NCBI RefSeq assembly: GCF_001571305.1
Contig: NZ_BCTN01000008.1
Coordinates: forward strand, 164,275 to 228,274
Length of the DNA: 64,000 bases
Reading direction: 5' to 3'
Source: Erwinia persicina NBRC 102418
GTDB lineage: Bacteria; Pseudomonadota; Gammaproteobacteria; Enterobacterales; Enterobacteriaceae
Part shown: one piece after another, positions 26,720-35,792 of the stretch
Layout: the number at the start of each line of letters is the position of its first letter
Position numbering within the stretch: position 1 is the stretch's first letter
The notes under the pieces: generated by a model
Seen by the model: only the letters and a program-made list of their open reading frames with translations
What the model was told of the DNA's origin: nothing
Database searches by the model: none
Position numbers and translations under genes: made by a program

Positions 26720-28720
26720 TCAGTGCGGTTTCAGCAGCGCCTCGGCATGGCTGACAATGTTTTCCACGGTGAAGCCAAACTCCGGGAACAGCTTCTCGGC
26801 CGGGGCCGATTCCCCAAAGCCGGTCATACCGACAATGGCACCGTTCAGGCCAACATACTTATACCAGTAGTCGGCAATCCCCGCTTCCACGGCCACGCGC
26901 GCCTGGACGCCGGATGGCAGCACGGATTCGCGGTAGGCGGCATCCTGGGCATCAAACAGATCGGTTGATGGCAGGGAGACGACCCGCACTTTGTGGCCGC
27001 TGGCGGTCAGCTTGTCGGCCGCGCCCAGGGTGATTTCCACTTCGGAGCCGGTGGCAATCAGGATCACTTCCGGGGTGCCGTCACTGTCTTTCAGTACGTA
27101 GCCGCCGCGTGAAATATTTGCCAGCTGCTCTTTCGTCCGCTCCGGCTGCGCCAGGTTCTGACGCGAGAGGATCAGCGCGGTCGGGCCATGATGACGCTCA
27201 ACGGCATGTTTCCACGCCACGGCCGTTTCAACCTGATCGCACGGACGCCAGACGCTCATATTGGGCGTGACGCGCAGGCTGGCAATCTGTTCAACCGGCT
27301 GGTGCGTCGGGCCATCTTCCCCGAGACCGATGGAGTCATGGGTATAAACCATAATCTGACGCGCCTTCATCAGCGCGGCCATACGTACGGCGTTACGGGC
27401 ATATTCCACAAACATCAGGAAGGTCGCCGTATAAGGAATAAAGCCACCGTGATGGGCCAGGCCATTGGCAATCGCCGTCATCCCAAATTCGCGCACGCCG
27501 TAGTGAATATAGTTACCCGCCTGGTCCTCTTTGATCGACTTCGAGCCAGACCAGATGGTCAGGTTACTCGGGGCCAGGTCAGCAGAGCCGCCCAGGAACT
27601 CTTTCAGCAGCGGACCGTAAGCTTCCAGTGCATTCTGCGAGGCCTTACGGCTGGCGATTTTCTGCGGGTTAGCCTGCAGCTTCTCAATGTATTTCTGCGT
27701 TTCTGCCTGCCAGTTTTCAGGCATACCACCGGTCATACGGCGGGTATACTCGGCGGCCAGCTCCGGGTGTGCGGCCTGATAGGCGGCAAATTTCTCGTCC
27801 CAGGCTTTTTCCGCTTTGGCACCGGCTTCTTTCGCATCCCACTGGGCGTAAATCTCTTTCGGGATCTCAAACGGTGGGTAATTCCAGCCCAGTGCTTTAC
27901 GGGTCAGCGCCACTTCTTCATCACCCAGCGCCGCGCCGTGGGCTTCTTCTTTCCCGGCTTTGTTCGGTGAGCCGAAGCCAATCACGGTTTTACAGATCAG
28001 CAGGGACGGCTTATCCGTCACGCTCTGCGCCTCTTTGATGGCGCTGGCAATCGCATCCGGGTTGTGACCGTCGATGTCGCGGATCACGTGCCAGTGGTAG
28101 GATTCAAAACGTTGAGCGGTGTCGTCGGTAAACCAGCCTTCCACTTCGCCATCAATCGAGATGCCGTTGTGATCGTAGAAGCCAATCAGTTTGCCCAGAC
28201 CCAGCGTTCCCGCCAGTGAGCAGACTTCGTGGGAGATACCTTCCATCAGGCAGCCATCGCCCATAAACACATAGGTGTGGTGATCGACAATCTCATGGCC
28301 GGGGCGGTTAAACTGCGCGCCCAGCGTGCGTTCTGCAATGGCCAGTCCGACGGCGTTTGCCAGGCCCTGGCCCAGCGGCCCGGTGGTGGTTTCAACGCCC
28401 GGTGTGTAGCCCAGTTCCGGGTGACCAGGGGTTTTTGAATGGAGCTGGCGGAAGTTCTTCAGCTCGGACATCGGCAGATCGTAACCGGAGAGATGCAGCA
28501 GGCTGTAGAGCAGCATCGAAGCGTGGCCGTTAGACAGGATAAAACGGTCACGGTCGGCCCAGGCCGGGTTGTTCGGATTGTGATGCAGGAACTCGCGCCA
28601 CAGGACTTCAGCGATATCGGCCATGCCCATCGGAGCACCGGGGTGGCCAGATTTGGCTTTTTGCACCGCGTCCATACTCAGCGCGCGGATGGCATTTGCC
28701 AGTTCTTTACGTGAAGACAT
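26720..28720 (-). CDS. tktB: Transketolase
   Basis: The 666-residue enzyme shows the full transketolase layout: the N-terminal thiamine diphosphate motif [30 protein letters not shown] near the start, the pyrimidine-binding domain ([34 protein letters not shown]) and a C-terminal domain. It transfers two-carbon units between xylulose 5-phosphate and ribose 5-phosphate or erythrose 4-phosphate in the non-oxidative pentose phosphate pathway. It follows talA at 69 bases, as in the E. coli talA-tktB operon, which is why tktB rather than tktA is used. Confidence 0.95.
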   Translation of the reverse strand: MSSRKELANAIRALSMDAVQKAKSGHPGAPMGMADIAEVLWREFLHHNPNNPAWADRDRFILSNGHASMLLYSLLHLSGYDLPMSELKNFRQLHSKTPGHPELGYTPGVETTTGPLGQGLANAVGLAIAERTLGAQFNRPGHEIVDHHTYVFMGDGCLMEGISHEVCSLAGTLGLGKLIGFYDHNGISIDGEVEGWFTDDTAQRFESYHWHVIRDIDGHNPDAIASAIKEAQSVTDKPSLLICKTVIGFGSPNKAGKEEAHGAALGDEEVALTRKALGWNYPPFEIPKEIYAQWDAKEAGAKAEKAWDEKFAAYQAAHPELAAEYTRRMTGGMPENWQAETQKYIEKLQANPQKIASRKASQNALEAYGPLLKEFLGGSADLAPSNLTIWSGSKSIKEDQAGNYIHYGVREFGMTAIANGLAHHGGFIPYTATFLMFVEYARNAVRMAALMKARQIMVYTHDSIGLGEDGPTHQPVEQIASLRVTPNMSVWRPCDQVETAVAWKHAVERHHGPTALILSRQNLAQPERTKEQLANISRGGYVLKDSDGTPEVILIATGSEVEITLGAADKLTASGHKVRVVSLPSTDLFDAQDAAYRESVLPSGVQARVAVEAGIADYWYKYVGLNGAIVGMTGFGESAPAEKLFPEFGFTVENIVSHAEALLKPH

Positions 28721-28741
28721 TATTTCCTCCAGAATACGTGA

Positions 28742-28762
28742 GGGCGGATCGACGATCCGCCC
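28742..28762 (-). other. Hairpin between talA and tktB
   Basis: GGGCGGATC (28742-28750) and GATCCGCCC (28754-28762) form a perfect nine-base stem with a three-base loop in the 69-base spacer. There is no U-tract in the direction of transcription, so it is more likely an mRNA-stabilising or processing structure than a terminator. Confidence 0.6.
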
Positions 28763-28789
28763 GGGGAACAGGGTTGGAAAGCGGGGGAA

Positions 28790-29740
28790 TTACAGGCGCG
28801 CGGCCAGCACATCTTCCAGATTCTGCTGGTCAACGGCGAACTGACGGATACCTTCGGCCAGTTTTTCAACGGCCATCGGATCCTGGTTGTGCTCCCAGCG
28901 GAATTCCGCTTCAGACAGCGGAGCCGGCTGGTGGAAGGCCTGAGTGGACGGGGTCAGTTTACGCTCAACCGGAGCGTTGCTGGCCTGCAGCTCTTCCAGC
29001 AGGTTAGGGGCAATCGTCAGACGGTCGCAGCCTGCCAGCGCCAGGATCTGCTCCGTTTTACGGAAGCTGGCACCCATGATGACCGTGTTGTAGCGGTGCT
29101 GTTTGTAGTATTCGTAAATGCTGCGGACCGATTTCACGCCCGGATCTTCATCAACCACGTACGGGTCAAGCGGTTTACGGCTGTTGTACCAGTCGTAAAT
29201 ACGGCCCACGAACGGGGAGATCAGGAACACACCGGCTTCGGCGCAGGCACGGGCCTGAGCGAAGGAGAACAGCAGGGTGAGGTTACACTGGATACCGTTT
29301 TTCTCCAGTTCCTCAGCGGCTTTAATGCCCTCCCAGGTGGAGGCCAGCTTGATCAGAATGCGCGAACGGTCAATCCCGTGCTCTTCATACATTCTCACCA
29401 GCTTTTCTGCTTTGGTCACACACATCCCGCGATCGAAGGAGAGGCGCGCATCCACTTCGGTGGACACACGGCCCGGCACGCTTTTCAGGATTTCCAGCCC
29501 CAGGTTAATTGCCACTTTGTCACTGGCATTGATAATCTGGGTTTCTTTACTGCCGCCCTGTTTTTTGGCGTAGTCGATGGCATCGGTAATCAGATGTTTG
29601 TAAGAGTCGAGGCCAGAGGCTTTCAGGATCAGAGACGGGTTGGTTGTGGCATCTTCCGGGTGGTAATTACGGATGGATTCAATATCGCCACTATCAGCCA
29701 CCACGGTGGTGAATTGTTTCAGTGCGTCTAACTGGTTCAT
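28790..29740 (-). CDS. talA: Transaldolase
   Basis: The 316-residue TIM-barrel enzyme has the transaldolase signatures [10 protein letters not shown] (residues 33-42), the Schiff-base lysine in [19 protein letters not shown] at about residue 132, [18 protein letters not shown] and [12 protein letters not shown]. It interconverts sedoheptulose 7-phosphate plus glyceraldehyde 3-phosphate and erythrose 4-phosphate plus fructose 6-phosphate. Its length and linkage to tktB and maeB match E. coli talA (TalB is elsewhere). An upstream polyol cluster proposed to make erythrose 4-phosphate adjoins it; a 277-base gap separates it from the isomerase gene on the same strand, so it has its own promoter. 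Confidence 0.95.
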   Translation of the reverse strand: MNQLDALKQFTTVVADSGDIESIRNYHPEDATTNPSLILKASGLDSYKHLITDAIDYAKKQGGSKETQIINASDKVAINLGLEILKSVPGRVSTEVDARLSFDRGMCVTKAEKLVRMYEEHGIDRSRILIKLASTWEGIKAAEELEKNGIQCNLTLLFSFAQARACAEAGVFLISPFVGRIYDWYNSRKPLDPYVVDEDPGVKSVRSIYEYYKQHRYNTVIMGASFRKTEQILALAGCDRLTIAPNLLEELQASNAPVERKLTPSTQAFHQPAPLSEAEFRWEHNQDPMAVEKLAEGIRQFAVDQQNLEDVLAARL

Positions 29741-30017
29741 CTAAAGCTCCTTGATAACAATCGGTGATGCAAATTTGACCGTGACGCGTGTGCTGCGGCT
29801 GGTTTAACAGGCAATACGCAACAACTCTACCGGACACGGCTGAGTATTCTTAGGCGAAACATTGCATCAGACCTGCGACGATGGGAATGCGTTTTCTCTG
29901 ATTGTTGCGATGGGTTCGCCCAATGGGCCAGTCTACTGGCAAAAATATCACGACAGTAAAGTGTAGCACTTCATGGCGAACAGGGCGGTGAAGCGAGGTT
30001 TCCACCGCACGTCAGGA

Positions 30018-30479
30018 TTACTTTTCGCCGACTTTGTGCTCGTAATAACTGATTTTCTCCACTTTTTCTGTTGACCCACCACCTTCAAATTCAGAGTTTA
30101 GCCAGCTGTTGACGATGCTGCGCGCCAGCTCTGGCCCAACAACGCGCGCCCCCAGCGTCATCACCTGTGCATTGTTACTTTTACGGGCACGCTCGGCAGA
30201 GTAGGTGTCATGGCACTGTGCCGCGCGGATACCCGGCACTTTATTCGCCACAATCGCCATGCCAATTCCGGTGCCGCAGATCAGGATCCCGCGCTGATGC
30301 CTGCCTTCACGAATCGCGTTCGCCACGTTCCAGGCGATATCGGGGTAGGCACAGTCCACGGCACGTGCTGATTCCGCACTGTAATCCGTCGTGGTAAATC
30401 CAGCTTGTTGCAGATGGCGGATAAGGGTGTTTTTAAGGTCAATAGCGGCATCATCAGCGCCGATCGCGATCGAAAGCAT
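30018..30479 (-). CDS. RpiB/LacAB-family sugar-phosphate isomerase, probably tetrulose-phosphate isomerase
   Basis: The 153-residue protein has the RpiB fold and the active-site cysteine (ILICGTGIGMAIVANK, Cys68). The Asp-His pair of RpiB (E. coli Asp9-His10, CDHVG) is replaced by ADDAA, with Asp10 in place of the His, and the ring-opening His99 is replaced by Ser101 (ARKSNNAQV instead of SRQHNDTNV). This suggests a substrate other than a furanose pentose phosphate. Relatives in tetritol pathways (EryI/DerI type) convert D-erythrulose 4-phosphate to D-erythrose 4-phosphate. It is divergent from the dehydrogenase-kinase operon, sharing a 314-base control region with it. Confidence 0.88.
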   Translation of the reverse strand: MLSIAIGADDAAIDLKNTLIRHLQQAGFTTTDYSAESARAVDCAYPDIAWNVANAIREGRHQRGILICGTGIGMAIVANKVPGIRAAQCHDTYSAERARKSNNAQVMTLGARVVGPELARSIVNSWLNSEFEGGGSTEKVEKISYYEHKVGEK

Positions 30480-30793
30480 AGCAGATCTCCAAAAGACAGG
30501 TTGGGGGATGAGCCAGGATCGCCTGCGATCCTGGCCCGACCATCGCTAGATTAAGGGAAGACTTACAAATGCACAACAAGTGATCATATGATTTTAATGA
30601 TTAGCATCATGTTGGGTGACTTTTTTGTTTATTTTGCTCTTTACGAGGTCGGTGTAGGTTATAAAAGCGTCATAAAGTCATTTTATGCGATGGATCACAA
30701 TTTTAACCCAGGGGTATTGGCTTAATGGATTCTGCTGCGTACTGTTCAATTGTTCTTTTAATGTATAAATGATCAATCAGGGAGAAACGCGCT
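30480..30793. promoter_or_regulatory. Divergent control region of the polyol cluster
   Basis: This 314-base AT-rich stretch separates the isomerase gene (-) from the dehydrogenase gene (+) and holds no gene. It contains palindromes that could be operators for the SorC-type regulator: CATAAAGTCATTTTATG (30671-30687, six-base arms) and TCATATGA (30584-30591). An ATCACA half-site follows the first one at 30694-30699. Promoters should run outward in both directions. Confidence 0.55.
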
Positions 30794-31906
30794 ATGTGCC
30801 AAAAGTGTGAAGTTAACAATCGTCGTATAGAGGGCATACCCTCACGTATGAAAGCGGTGGTGGCCTATTCACCCGGCGATTACCGGCTTGAGGAAGTGGA
30901 GGTCCCCGTGATTGGACCCGGAGAGATTCTGGTCAAGGTGGAAGCATGCGGTATCTGTGCCGGGGATGTGAAAGCCTGGGAAGGGGCGCCCAGTTTTTGG
31001 GGCGACGATAAACAACCGGCTTACATCAAAGCCCCGATGATTCCGGGACATGAATTTATCGGGCATGTGGTCGCTCTGGCGGATGACGTGGAGAAATTTG
31101 CGTTAGGAGACAGAGTGATCTCTGAGCAGATTGTACCGTGCTGGGGGTGTCGTTTCTGCCAGCGCGGCCAGTACTGGATGTGTGAAAAACATGACCTGTA
31201 CGGCTTCCAGAATAATGTTAACGGTGGTATGGCGCAGTACATGAAGTTCACCAGAGAAGCGATCAACTACCACGTTCCTGCGGAGCTGCCGATTGAAGAC
31301 GCCATTTTAATTGAACCTTATGCTTGCTCTTTTCACGCGGTGCAGCGTGCCAGCATCAAGCTTGGGGATGTTGTCGTACTGGCAGGCGCAGGGACGCTGG
31401 GGCTGGGCATGATCGGGGCGATCAAAAAGTCAGGGGCAGCAAAACTGGTGGTGCTGGATCTCTCCGATGACCGACTGGCACTGGCGCAGCGCTTCGGAGC
31501 CGATATCGTCATTAACCCAGCGCGGCAAGATGCAGAGAAGATCGTTAAAGAGATGACCGAAGGCTATGGGTGTGACATCTATATCGAAGCGACCGGCGCA
31601 GGGAAATCGGTTGAACAGGGCCTGGCGATGATCCGCAAGCTGGGGACCTTTGTCGAGTTCTCCGTCTTTAAAGATCCCGTCAGCATCGACTGGAGCATCA
31701 TTAGCGACCGTAAGGAGCTGGATGTGCTCGGTTCCCATTTAGGCCCTTACTGCTACCCATTGGTGATTGAAGGCATTCGTGATGGTTCGCTGCCCACCCA
31801 GGGTGTCGTCACGCATACCTTACCGCTGGAACGGTTCGCGGAAGGGTTCGACCTGATGAAGCGCGGTGTCGATTCCATCAAAGTGGTACTCAACCCTAAT
31901 CTCTGA
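30794..31906 (+). CDS. Zinc-dependent alcohol/polyol dehydrogenase (MDR family), candidate erythritol/L-threitol dehydrogenase
   Basis: The 370-residue enzyme has a catalytic-zinc motif (ACGICAGDVKAWEG, then PGHEF), a structural-zinc cysteine cluster (PCWGCRFCQRGQYWMCEKH) and a nucleotide-binding motif (GAGTLGLGMIG, then VVLDLSDDRLALAQRFGAD). The acidic residue after the second strand (LDLSDD) favours NAD+ over NADP+. It oxidises a polyol hydroxyl to a ketone. The kinase and isomerase of the cluster point to a four-carbon polyol. The start at 30794 has a good GGGAG; a later ATG at 30848 (MKAVVAYS) would remove an 18-residue leader with two cysteines. Confidence 0.88.
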   Translation: MCQKCEVNNRRIEGIPSRMKAVVAYSPGDYRLEEVEVPVIGPGEILVKVEACGICAGDVKAWEGAPSFWGDDKQPAYIKAPMIPGHEFIGHVVALADDVEKFALGDRVISEQIVPCWGCRFCQRGQYWMCEKHDLYGFQNNVNGGMAQYMKFTREAINYHVPAELPIEDAILIEPYACSFHAVQRASIKLGDVVVLAGAGTLGLGMIGAIKKSGAAKLVVLDLSDDRLALAQRFGADIVINPARQDAEKIVKEMTEGYGCDIYIEATGAGKSVEQGLAMIRKLGTFVEFSVFKDPVSIDWSIISDRKELDVLGSHLGPYCYPLVIEGIRDGSLPTQGVVTHTLPLERFAEGFDLMKRGVDSIKVVLNPNL

Positions 31907-31978
31907 ATGTCTTCTTGCGGGTGCGGCTTTCCCGGCGAGTCCGGGCGCACTTCCTGACAGTGATCCCTGGAGGGTCGT

Positions 31979-33247
31979 ATGTTGCAACGAATGATAGACC
32001 GCATTGGCCTGTCGCCCAAACTGCTGCTGGGCTATGCCGGCGTGTTGATATTTATGATGGGTGAGGGGCTGGAGCAGGGGTGGCTTTCACCCTACCTGAT
32101 CGAAAATGGCATGAGCGTACAGCAGTCAGCGTTGCTGTTTAGCGTTTACGGCTTTGCGGCGGCGATTGCCGCCTGGTTTTCTGGCGTGCTGGCTGAAATT
32201 TTCACGGCAAAGCGTGTGATGCTGGCCGGGCTGGTCATGTTTATGATCGGTTCTGTGCTGTTCCTCACCTTCGGCCTGCCCAGTCATCACCTGGCGACCA
32301 TGATCCCTACTTACGCCCTGCGTGGACTGGGCTATCCGCTGTTTGCTTATGGTTTTCTGGTATGGGTTGCCTATGAAGCACCCAAAGAACGTTTGGGTTC
32401 TGCGGTCGGTATCTTCTGGTTCGTCTATAGCGGAGGTCTGAGCGTACTCGGGGTGCTTTACTCCAGTATTGCCCTGCCGTATCTCGGTGAGATCCACACG
32501 CTATGGAGCGCACTTATTTTTGTGATTCTGGGTGCGATGATTGCGCTGTTTCTCAACCGTGGTGGGGTTTCGCTGGAGGATAAGCGTGAAAAACCCTCGC
32601 TGGCTTACGTGCTGAAAGGCATCACCATCGCGTTTGAGAATCCGAAAATCGGTCTGGGTGGGATTGTACGTACCATTAATACCTCGGCTGCCTATGGGTT
32701 TGTGGTGTTTATGCCTACCTACATGATGGATTTTGGCTTTACCCGCACCGACTGGTTACACATGTACGCTGTGCTATGGGGCGTGAACATCATTTTCAAT
32801 CTGCTGTTCGGTATCGTCAGCGACGGTCTGGGCTGGCGTAACGTAGTGATGTGGTTTGGTTGTATTGGCTGCGCGATCACTACCGTACTCTTCTTCTATA
32901 TGCCGCAGTGGGTCGGCCCCAACTACTGGGCGACAGTGGCGATGGCCGGACTGTTTGGTGCCTGCCTGGCGGCATTTGTGCCGCTATCAGCGCTGATGCC
33001 CACCCTGGCCCCTGAAAACAAAGGTGCAGCCATGTCGATCCTCAATCTGGGGGCCGGACTGAGCACGTTTGTGGGCCCTGCCGTCGTCGGGTTATTTATT
33101 GGCTCACTGGGCGCGACGGGCGTGATTTGGATCTATACCAGTCTCTACCTGCTGGCGGCAATCCTGATGAAGTTTGTCACGCTGCCCAAAGCCGAAGCGT
33201 ACTCACCGGCCTCCGGTCAGTTAATTAAACAGAAAGGAGCATCATGA
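31979..33247 (+). CDS. MFS polyol permease (RbtT/DalT-like)
   Basis: The 422-residue membrane protein has 12 predicted segments in two six-helix halves with a central cytoplasmic loop (about residues 190-220). The MFS signature loop between TM2 and TM3 reads GVLAEIFTAKRVMLAG. The N-terminal region (GLEQGWLSPYLIENGMS) resembles the ribitol and D-arabinitol permeases RbtT and DalT of Klebsiella as I recall them. It is expected to import a polyol by proton symport. Its stop codon overlaps the SDR start (ATGA), so translation is coupled. It contrasts with the ABC-type uptake of the other sugar operon in this window. Confidence 0.88.
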   Translation: MLQRMIDRIGLSPKLLLGYAGVLIFMMGEGLEQGWLSPYLIENGMSVQQSALLFSVYGFAAAIAAWFSGVLAEIFTAKRVMLAGLVMFMIGSVLFLTFGLPSHHLATMIPTYALRGLGYPLFAYGFLVWVAYEAPKERLGSAVGIFWFVYSGGLSVLGVLYSSIALPYLGEIHTLWSALIFVILGAMIALFLNRGGVSLEDKREKPSLAYVLKGITIAFENPKIGLGGIVRTINTSAAYGFVVFMPTYMMDFGFTRTDWLHMYAVLWGVNIIFNLLFGIVSDGLGWRNVVMWFGCIGCAITTVLFFYMPQWVGPNYWATVAMAGLFGACLAAFVPLSALMPTLAPENKGAAMSILNLGAGLSTFVGPAVVGLFIGSLGATGVIWIYTSLYLLAAILMKFVTLPKAEAYSPASGQLIKQKGAS

Positions 33248-33990
33248 TGGATCTGTCATTAAAGGGGAAAGTCGCTCTGATTACCGGTGGTGCCGCGGGG
33301 ATTGGCCAGGCAATTGCACAGGCATTCTTACACAACGGCGGATGCGTTGCGCTGCTGGATCGTGATGCCCGCGTGCAACAGATCGCTGCTGAAATGGATA
33401 GCCAGCGGGCTTTTGGCGTGGCTGTCGACGTCACGGACCGTCAGGCGGTCAATCGGGCTGTGGATGCGGTTGTCAGCCACTTTGGCTCGCTGGATATCGT
33501 GGTGAATTGCGCCGGTGTCGCCTTGCTCGGCCCGGCAGAATCGCTGGAGGAGGCGGCGTGGGACCGTACGCTGGAGATCAACCTTAAAGGAACATTCCTG
33601 GTATGCCAGGCCGCCGGTCAGCACTTCCTGCGCCAGCGAAGCGGCAATATTATTAATATGGCGTCGCAGGCCAGCGTAGTGGCGCTGCCACAGCATGTCG
33701 CCTACTGCGCCAGTAAAGCGGCCGTAGTGGGGCTAACCCAGGTGTTGGCCCTGGAGTGGGGGCCGCACAACATAAATGTTAATGCCATCTCGCCGACGGT
33801 CGTACTGACTGAGTTGGGAGCCAAAGCCTGGGCAGGAGAAGCCGGGGAACAGCACAAACAGCAGATCCCCCTGCGCCGCTTTGCTGAGCCCGAACACATT
33901 GCGGCAACCGCGCTGTTTCTCGCCAGCCCGGGGGCTGCAATGATGAACGGTGCCAATGTTGTGGTGGATGGTGGTTTCACTGTCTGTTGA
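33244..33990 (+). CDS. Short-chain dehydrogenase/reductase, candidate polyol or tetrulose dehydrogenase
   Basis: The 248-residue SDR has the cofactor motif TGGAAGIGQA (about residues 14-23), NCAGVAL, a catalytic serine in NMASQASVV and the YCASK catalytic tyrosine-lysine pair. Asp37-Asp39 after the second strand (ALLDRDAR) favour NAD+. In the tetritol pathways of Mycobacterium, a D-threitol dehydrogenase belongs to this family. Here it would either oxidise a second stereoisomer or act on a side product. The start overlaps the permease stop, with AAAGGAG upstream. Confidence 0.87.
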   Translation: MMDLSLKGKVALITGGAAGIGQAIAQAFLHNGGCVALLDRDARVQQIAAEMDSQRAFGVAVDVTDRQAVNRAVDAVVSHFGSLDIVVNCAGVALLGPAESLEEAAWDRTLEINLKGTFLVCQAAGQHFLRQRSGNIINMASQASVVALPQHVAYCASKAAVVGLTQVLALEWGPHNINVNAISPTVVLTELGAKAWAGEAGEQHKQQIPLRRFAEPEHIAATALFLASPGAAMMNGANVVVDGGFTVC

Positions 33991-34023
33991 GGGCCGGAGG
34001 GTTCTCGCTAACAAGGAGTTAAA

Positions 34024-35025
34024 ATGAATCGAATTATTAATAATCCCGATTATGTCGTGGAAGATGCTATCCAGGGGTACTTAAAGGCACATCCGACGGT
34101 TTTCCAGACAACGACGAATCCAAGAGTATTAAAACGCCCTCAATGCCCGCAGGCTGGAAAGGTTGGCGTGGTCACCGGCGGAGGCTCGGGCCACGAGCCT
34201 GCCTTCCTGGGCTATATGGGTGAGAACATGCTGGATGCTGTTGCCATTGGGGAAGTGTTCTCTTCCCCGACCGCGGGTGCATTTCTTGACGCTTTTAAAG
34301 CTGCCGATGGCGGCGCGGGGGTGGCCTGTCTCTATGGCAACTACGCCGGAGACAATATGAACGTCAGGATGGCCATCAAGAAAGCCACTGCTGCCGGTAT
34401 TGCGGTAAAAACCGTGGTAGCAAACGATGATGTCGCCTCCGCCCCTGCCAGTGAGAAAGATCGCAGGCGCGGCGTGGCGGGTGAAATCCTGATGTGGAAG
34501 GTGGGCGCTGCCGCCGCATCGCAGGGTTACGACCTGGAAGGGGTGATAGCCGTCGCGCAAAAAGCGATCGATAACTGCCGTTCTATCGGCGTAGGCTTGA
34601 GTTCCTGCACGATACCCGCCGTGGGTAAGCCTAATTTCCACATTGCGCCCGGTACGATGGAAATTGGTATTGGTCACCATGGCGAACCGGGTATTGAGGT
34701 TGTGCCGACACAAAGTGCTAAAGAGATGGCTGCGACGATGCTCAATTTTGTGCTGGAAGCCCAGGACGCCGTGGCCGATACCGAGGTGGTCGTGCTGGTT
34801 TCCGGTCTGGGAGCGACGCCGGTCATGGAGCTGTATATCTATTATGCTGAGGTCGAAAAACGGCTGGCTGAAAAAGGAATCCGCGTACATCGGGCGCTGG
34901 TAGGAAACTACTTTACCTCGCTGGAGATGATGGGCGTGACATTGACAGTGATGACGCTGGATGATGAATTAAAAATGCTGGTTGACTTGCCAACGCAGGC
35001 GCCAGGCTTAACGCTGGTGGGATAA
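34024..35025 (+). CDS. DhaK-type dihydroxyacetone/tetrulose kinase, substrate-binding subunit
   Basis: The 333-residue protein is a DhaK homologue: TGGGSGHEPAFLGYMGENML near residue 51, GNYAGDNMNVRMA, and IGIGHHGEPGIEVVP with the histidine (His219) that in E. coli DhaK (His218) binds the ketone substrate covalently as a hemiaminal. This chemistry requires a ketone with a free carbonyl, such as dihydroxyacetone or erythrulose. It is followed by a separate DhaL subunit after four bases. A PTS-type DhaM is not encoded here, so the phosphoryl donor is open; ATP is likely if the pair resembles the tetrulose kinases of other bacteria. Confidence 0.92.
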   Translation: MNRIINNPDYVVEDAIQGYLKAHPTVFQTTTNPRVLKRPQCPQAGKVGVVTGGGSGHEPAFLGYMGENMLDAVAIGEVFSSPTAGAFLDAFKAADGGAGVACLYGNYAGDNMNVRMAIKKATAAGIAVKTVVANDDVASAPASEKDRRRGVAGEILMWKVGAAAASQGYDLEGVIAVAQKAIDNCRSIGVGLSSCTIPAVGKPNFHIAPGTMEIGIGHHGEPGIEVVPTQSAKEMAATMLNFVLEAQDAVADTEVVVLVSGLGATPVMELYIYYAEVEKRLAEKGIRVHRALVGNYFTSLEMMGVTLTVMTLDDELKMLVDLPTQAPGLTLVG

Positions 35026-35029
35026 CGCA

Positions 35030-35674
35030 ATGACGAACATTTCAACACAATGTGGCGGTGTGCTGGTCAATGATCTGGTGACCATTATCCGACAGAATCG
35101 GGACTACCTGAGTGAAATTGATGGTGCTATCGGGGATGGTGATCACGGTATCAACATGGCAAAAGGCTTTTCCTTATGCAGTGAGAAATTGGACGATCGG
35201 TTGACGCTGGCGCAGGCATTCGACACTCTTTCAGACGCGCTGATGGAGGGAATTGGTGGCTCAATGGGGCCCCTGTACGGCAGTCTGTTCATGGGGATGG
35301 CAGACAGCATTCGTGATAAAACGACACTTAGCGCAGAGGATTTTGCCGCGATGCTTCGTGCCGGGTTACACGAACTGCAGGACATCAGCGAGGCAGGCGT
35401 GGGCGATAAATGCCTGATGGACAGCCTGATCCCGGCGGTAGAAGCGGCTGAACACACGGCGGCAGACGGCTACCCTCTGATGCTGTCTGCTATTCGCCAG
35501 GCGGCGGTTCAGGGACGGGACTCAACCCGGGATATGGTGGCGAAAATTGGACGGGCCAGCCGGTTGGGAGAACGGTCGCGTGGCGTGCTTGATGCCGGAG
35601 CCGTTTCCTGCTGTTTGTTGCTGACGCAGATGGCCATTTCTGCAGAACGGGCGTTAAATACGCACACTGCCTAA
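35030..35674 (+). CDS. DhaL-type kinase subunit (nucleotide-binding)
   Basis: The 214-residue helical protein is a DhaL homologue. It has the ADP/ATP-magnesium binding loop AIGDGDHGINMAKGF with its aspartates near residue 30, IGGSMGPLYGSLFMG in the middle, the GVGDKCLMDSLIPAVEA segment and SRGVLDAGAVSCCLLLTQM at the end. It works with the DhaK subunit encoded four bases upstream. In fused ATP-dependent kinases the same domain is the C-terminal half; here the two are separate. Confidence 0.92.
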   Translation: MTNISTQCGGVLVNDLVTIIRQNRDYLSEIDGAIGDGDHGINMAKGFSLCSEKLDDRLTLAQAFDTLSDALMEGIGGSMGPLYGSLFMGMADSIRDKTTLSAEDFAAMLRAGLHELQDISEAGVGDKCLMDSLIPAVEAAEHTAADGYPLMLSAIRQAAVQGRDSTRDMVAKIGRASRLGERSRGVLDAGAVSCCLLLTQMAISAERALNTHTA

Positions 35675-35733
35675 ATAATTGCTCAGAAAAACCTGAGATT
35701 GAGCGGCAGTAAATGATGTAAATTGTTGCCTGA

Positions 35734-35756
35734 GGCGCGATGGTTACCATCGCGCC
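35734..35756 (+). other. Hairpin after the dhaL-like gene
   Basis: GGCGCGATGG (35734-35743) and CCATCGCGCC (35747-35756) form a perfect ten-base stem with a three-base loop in the gap before the regulator gene. No T-tract follows. It may end or process the kinase mRNA, or reduce expression of the regulator relative to the enzymes. Confidence 0.6.
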
Positions 35757-35792
35757 TGCCACTGAAACCGATGAGAAGAGACGATTGCCCGG

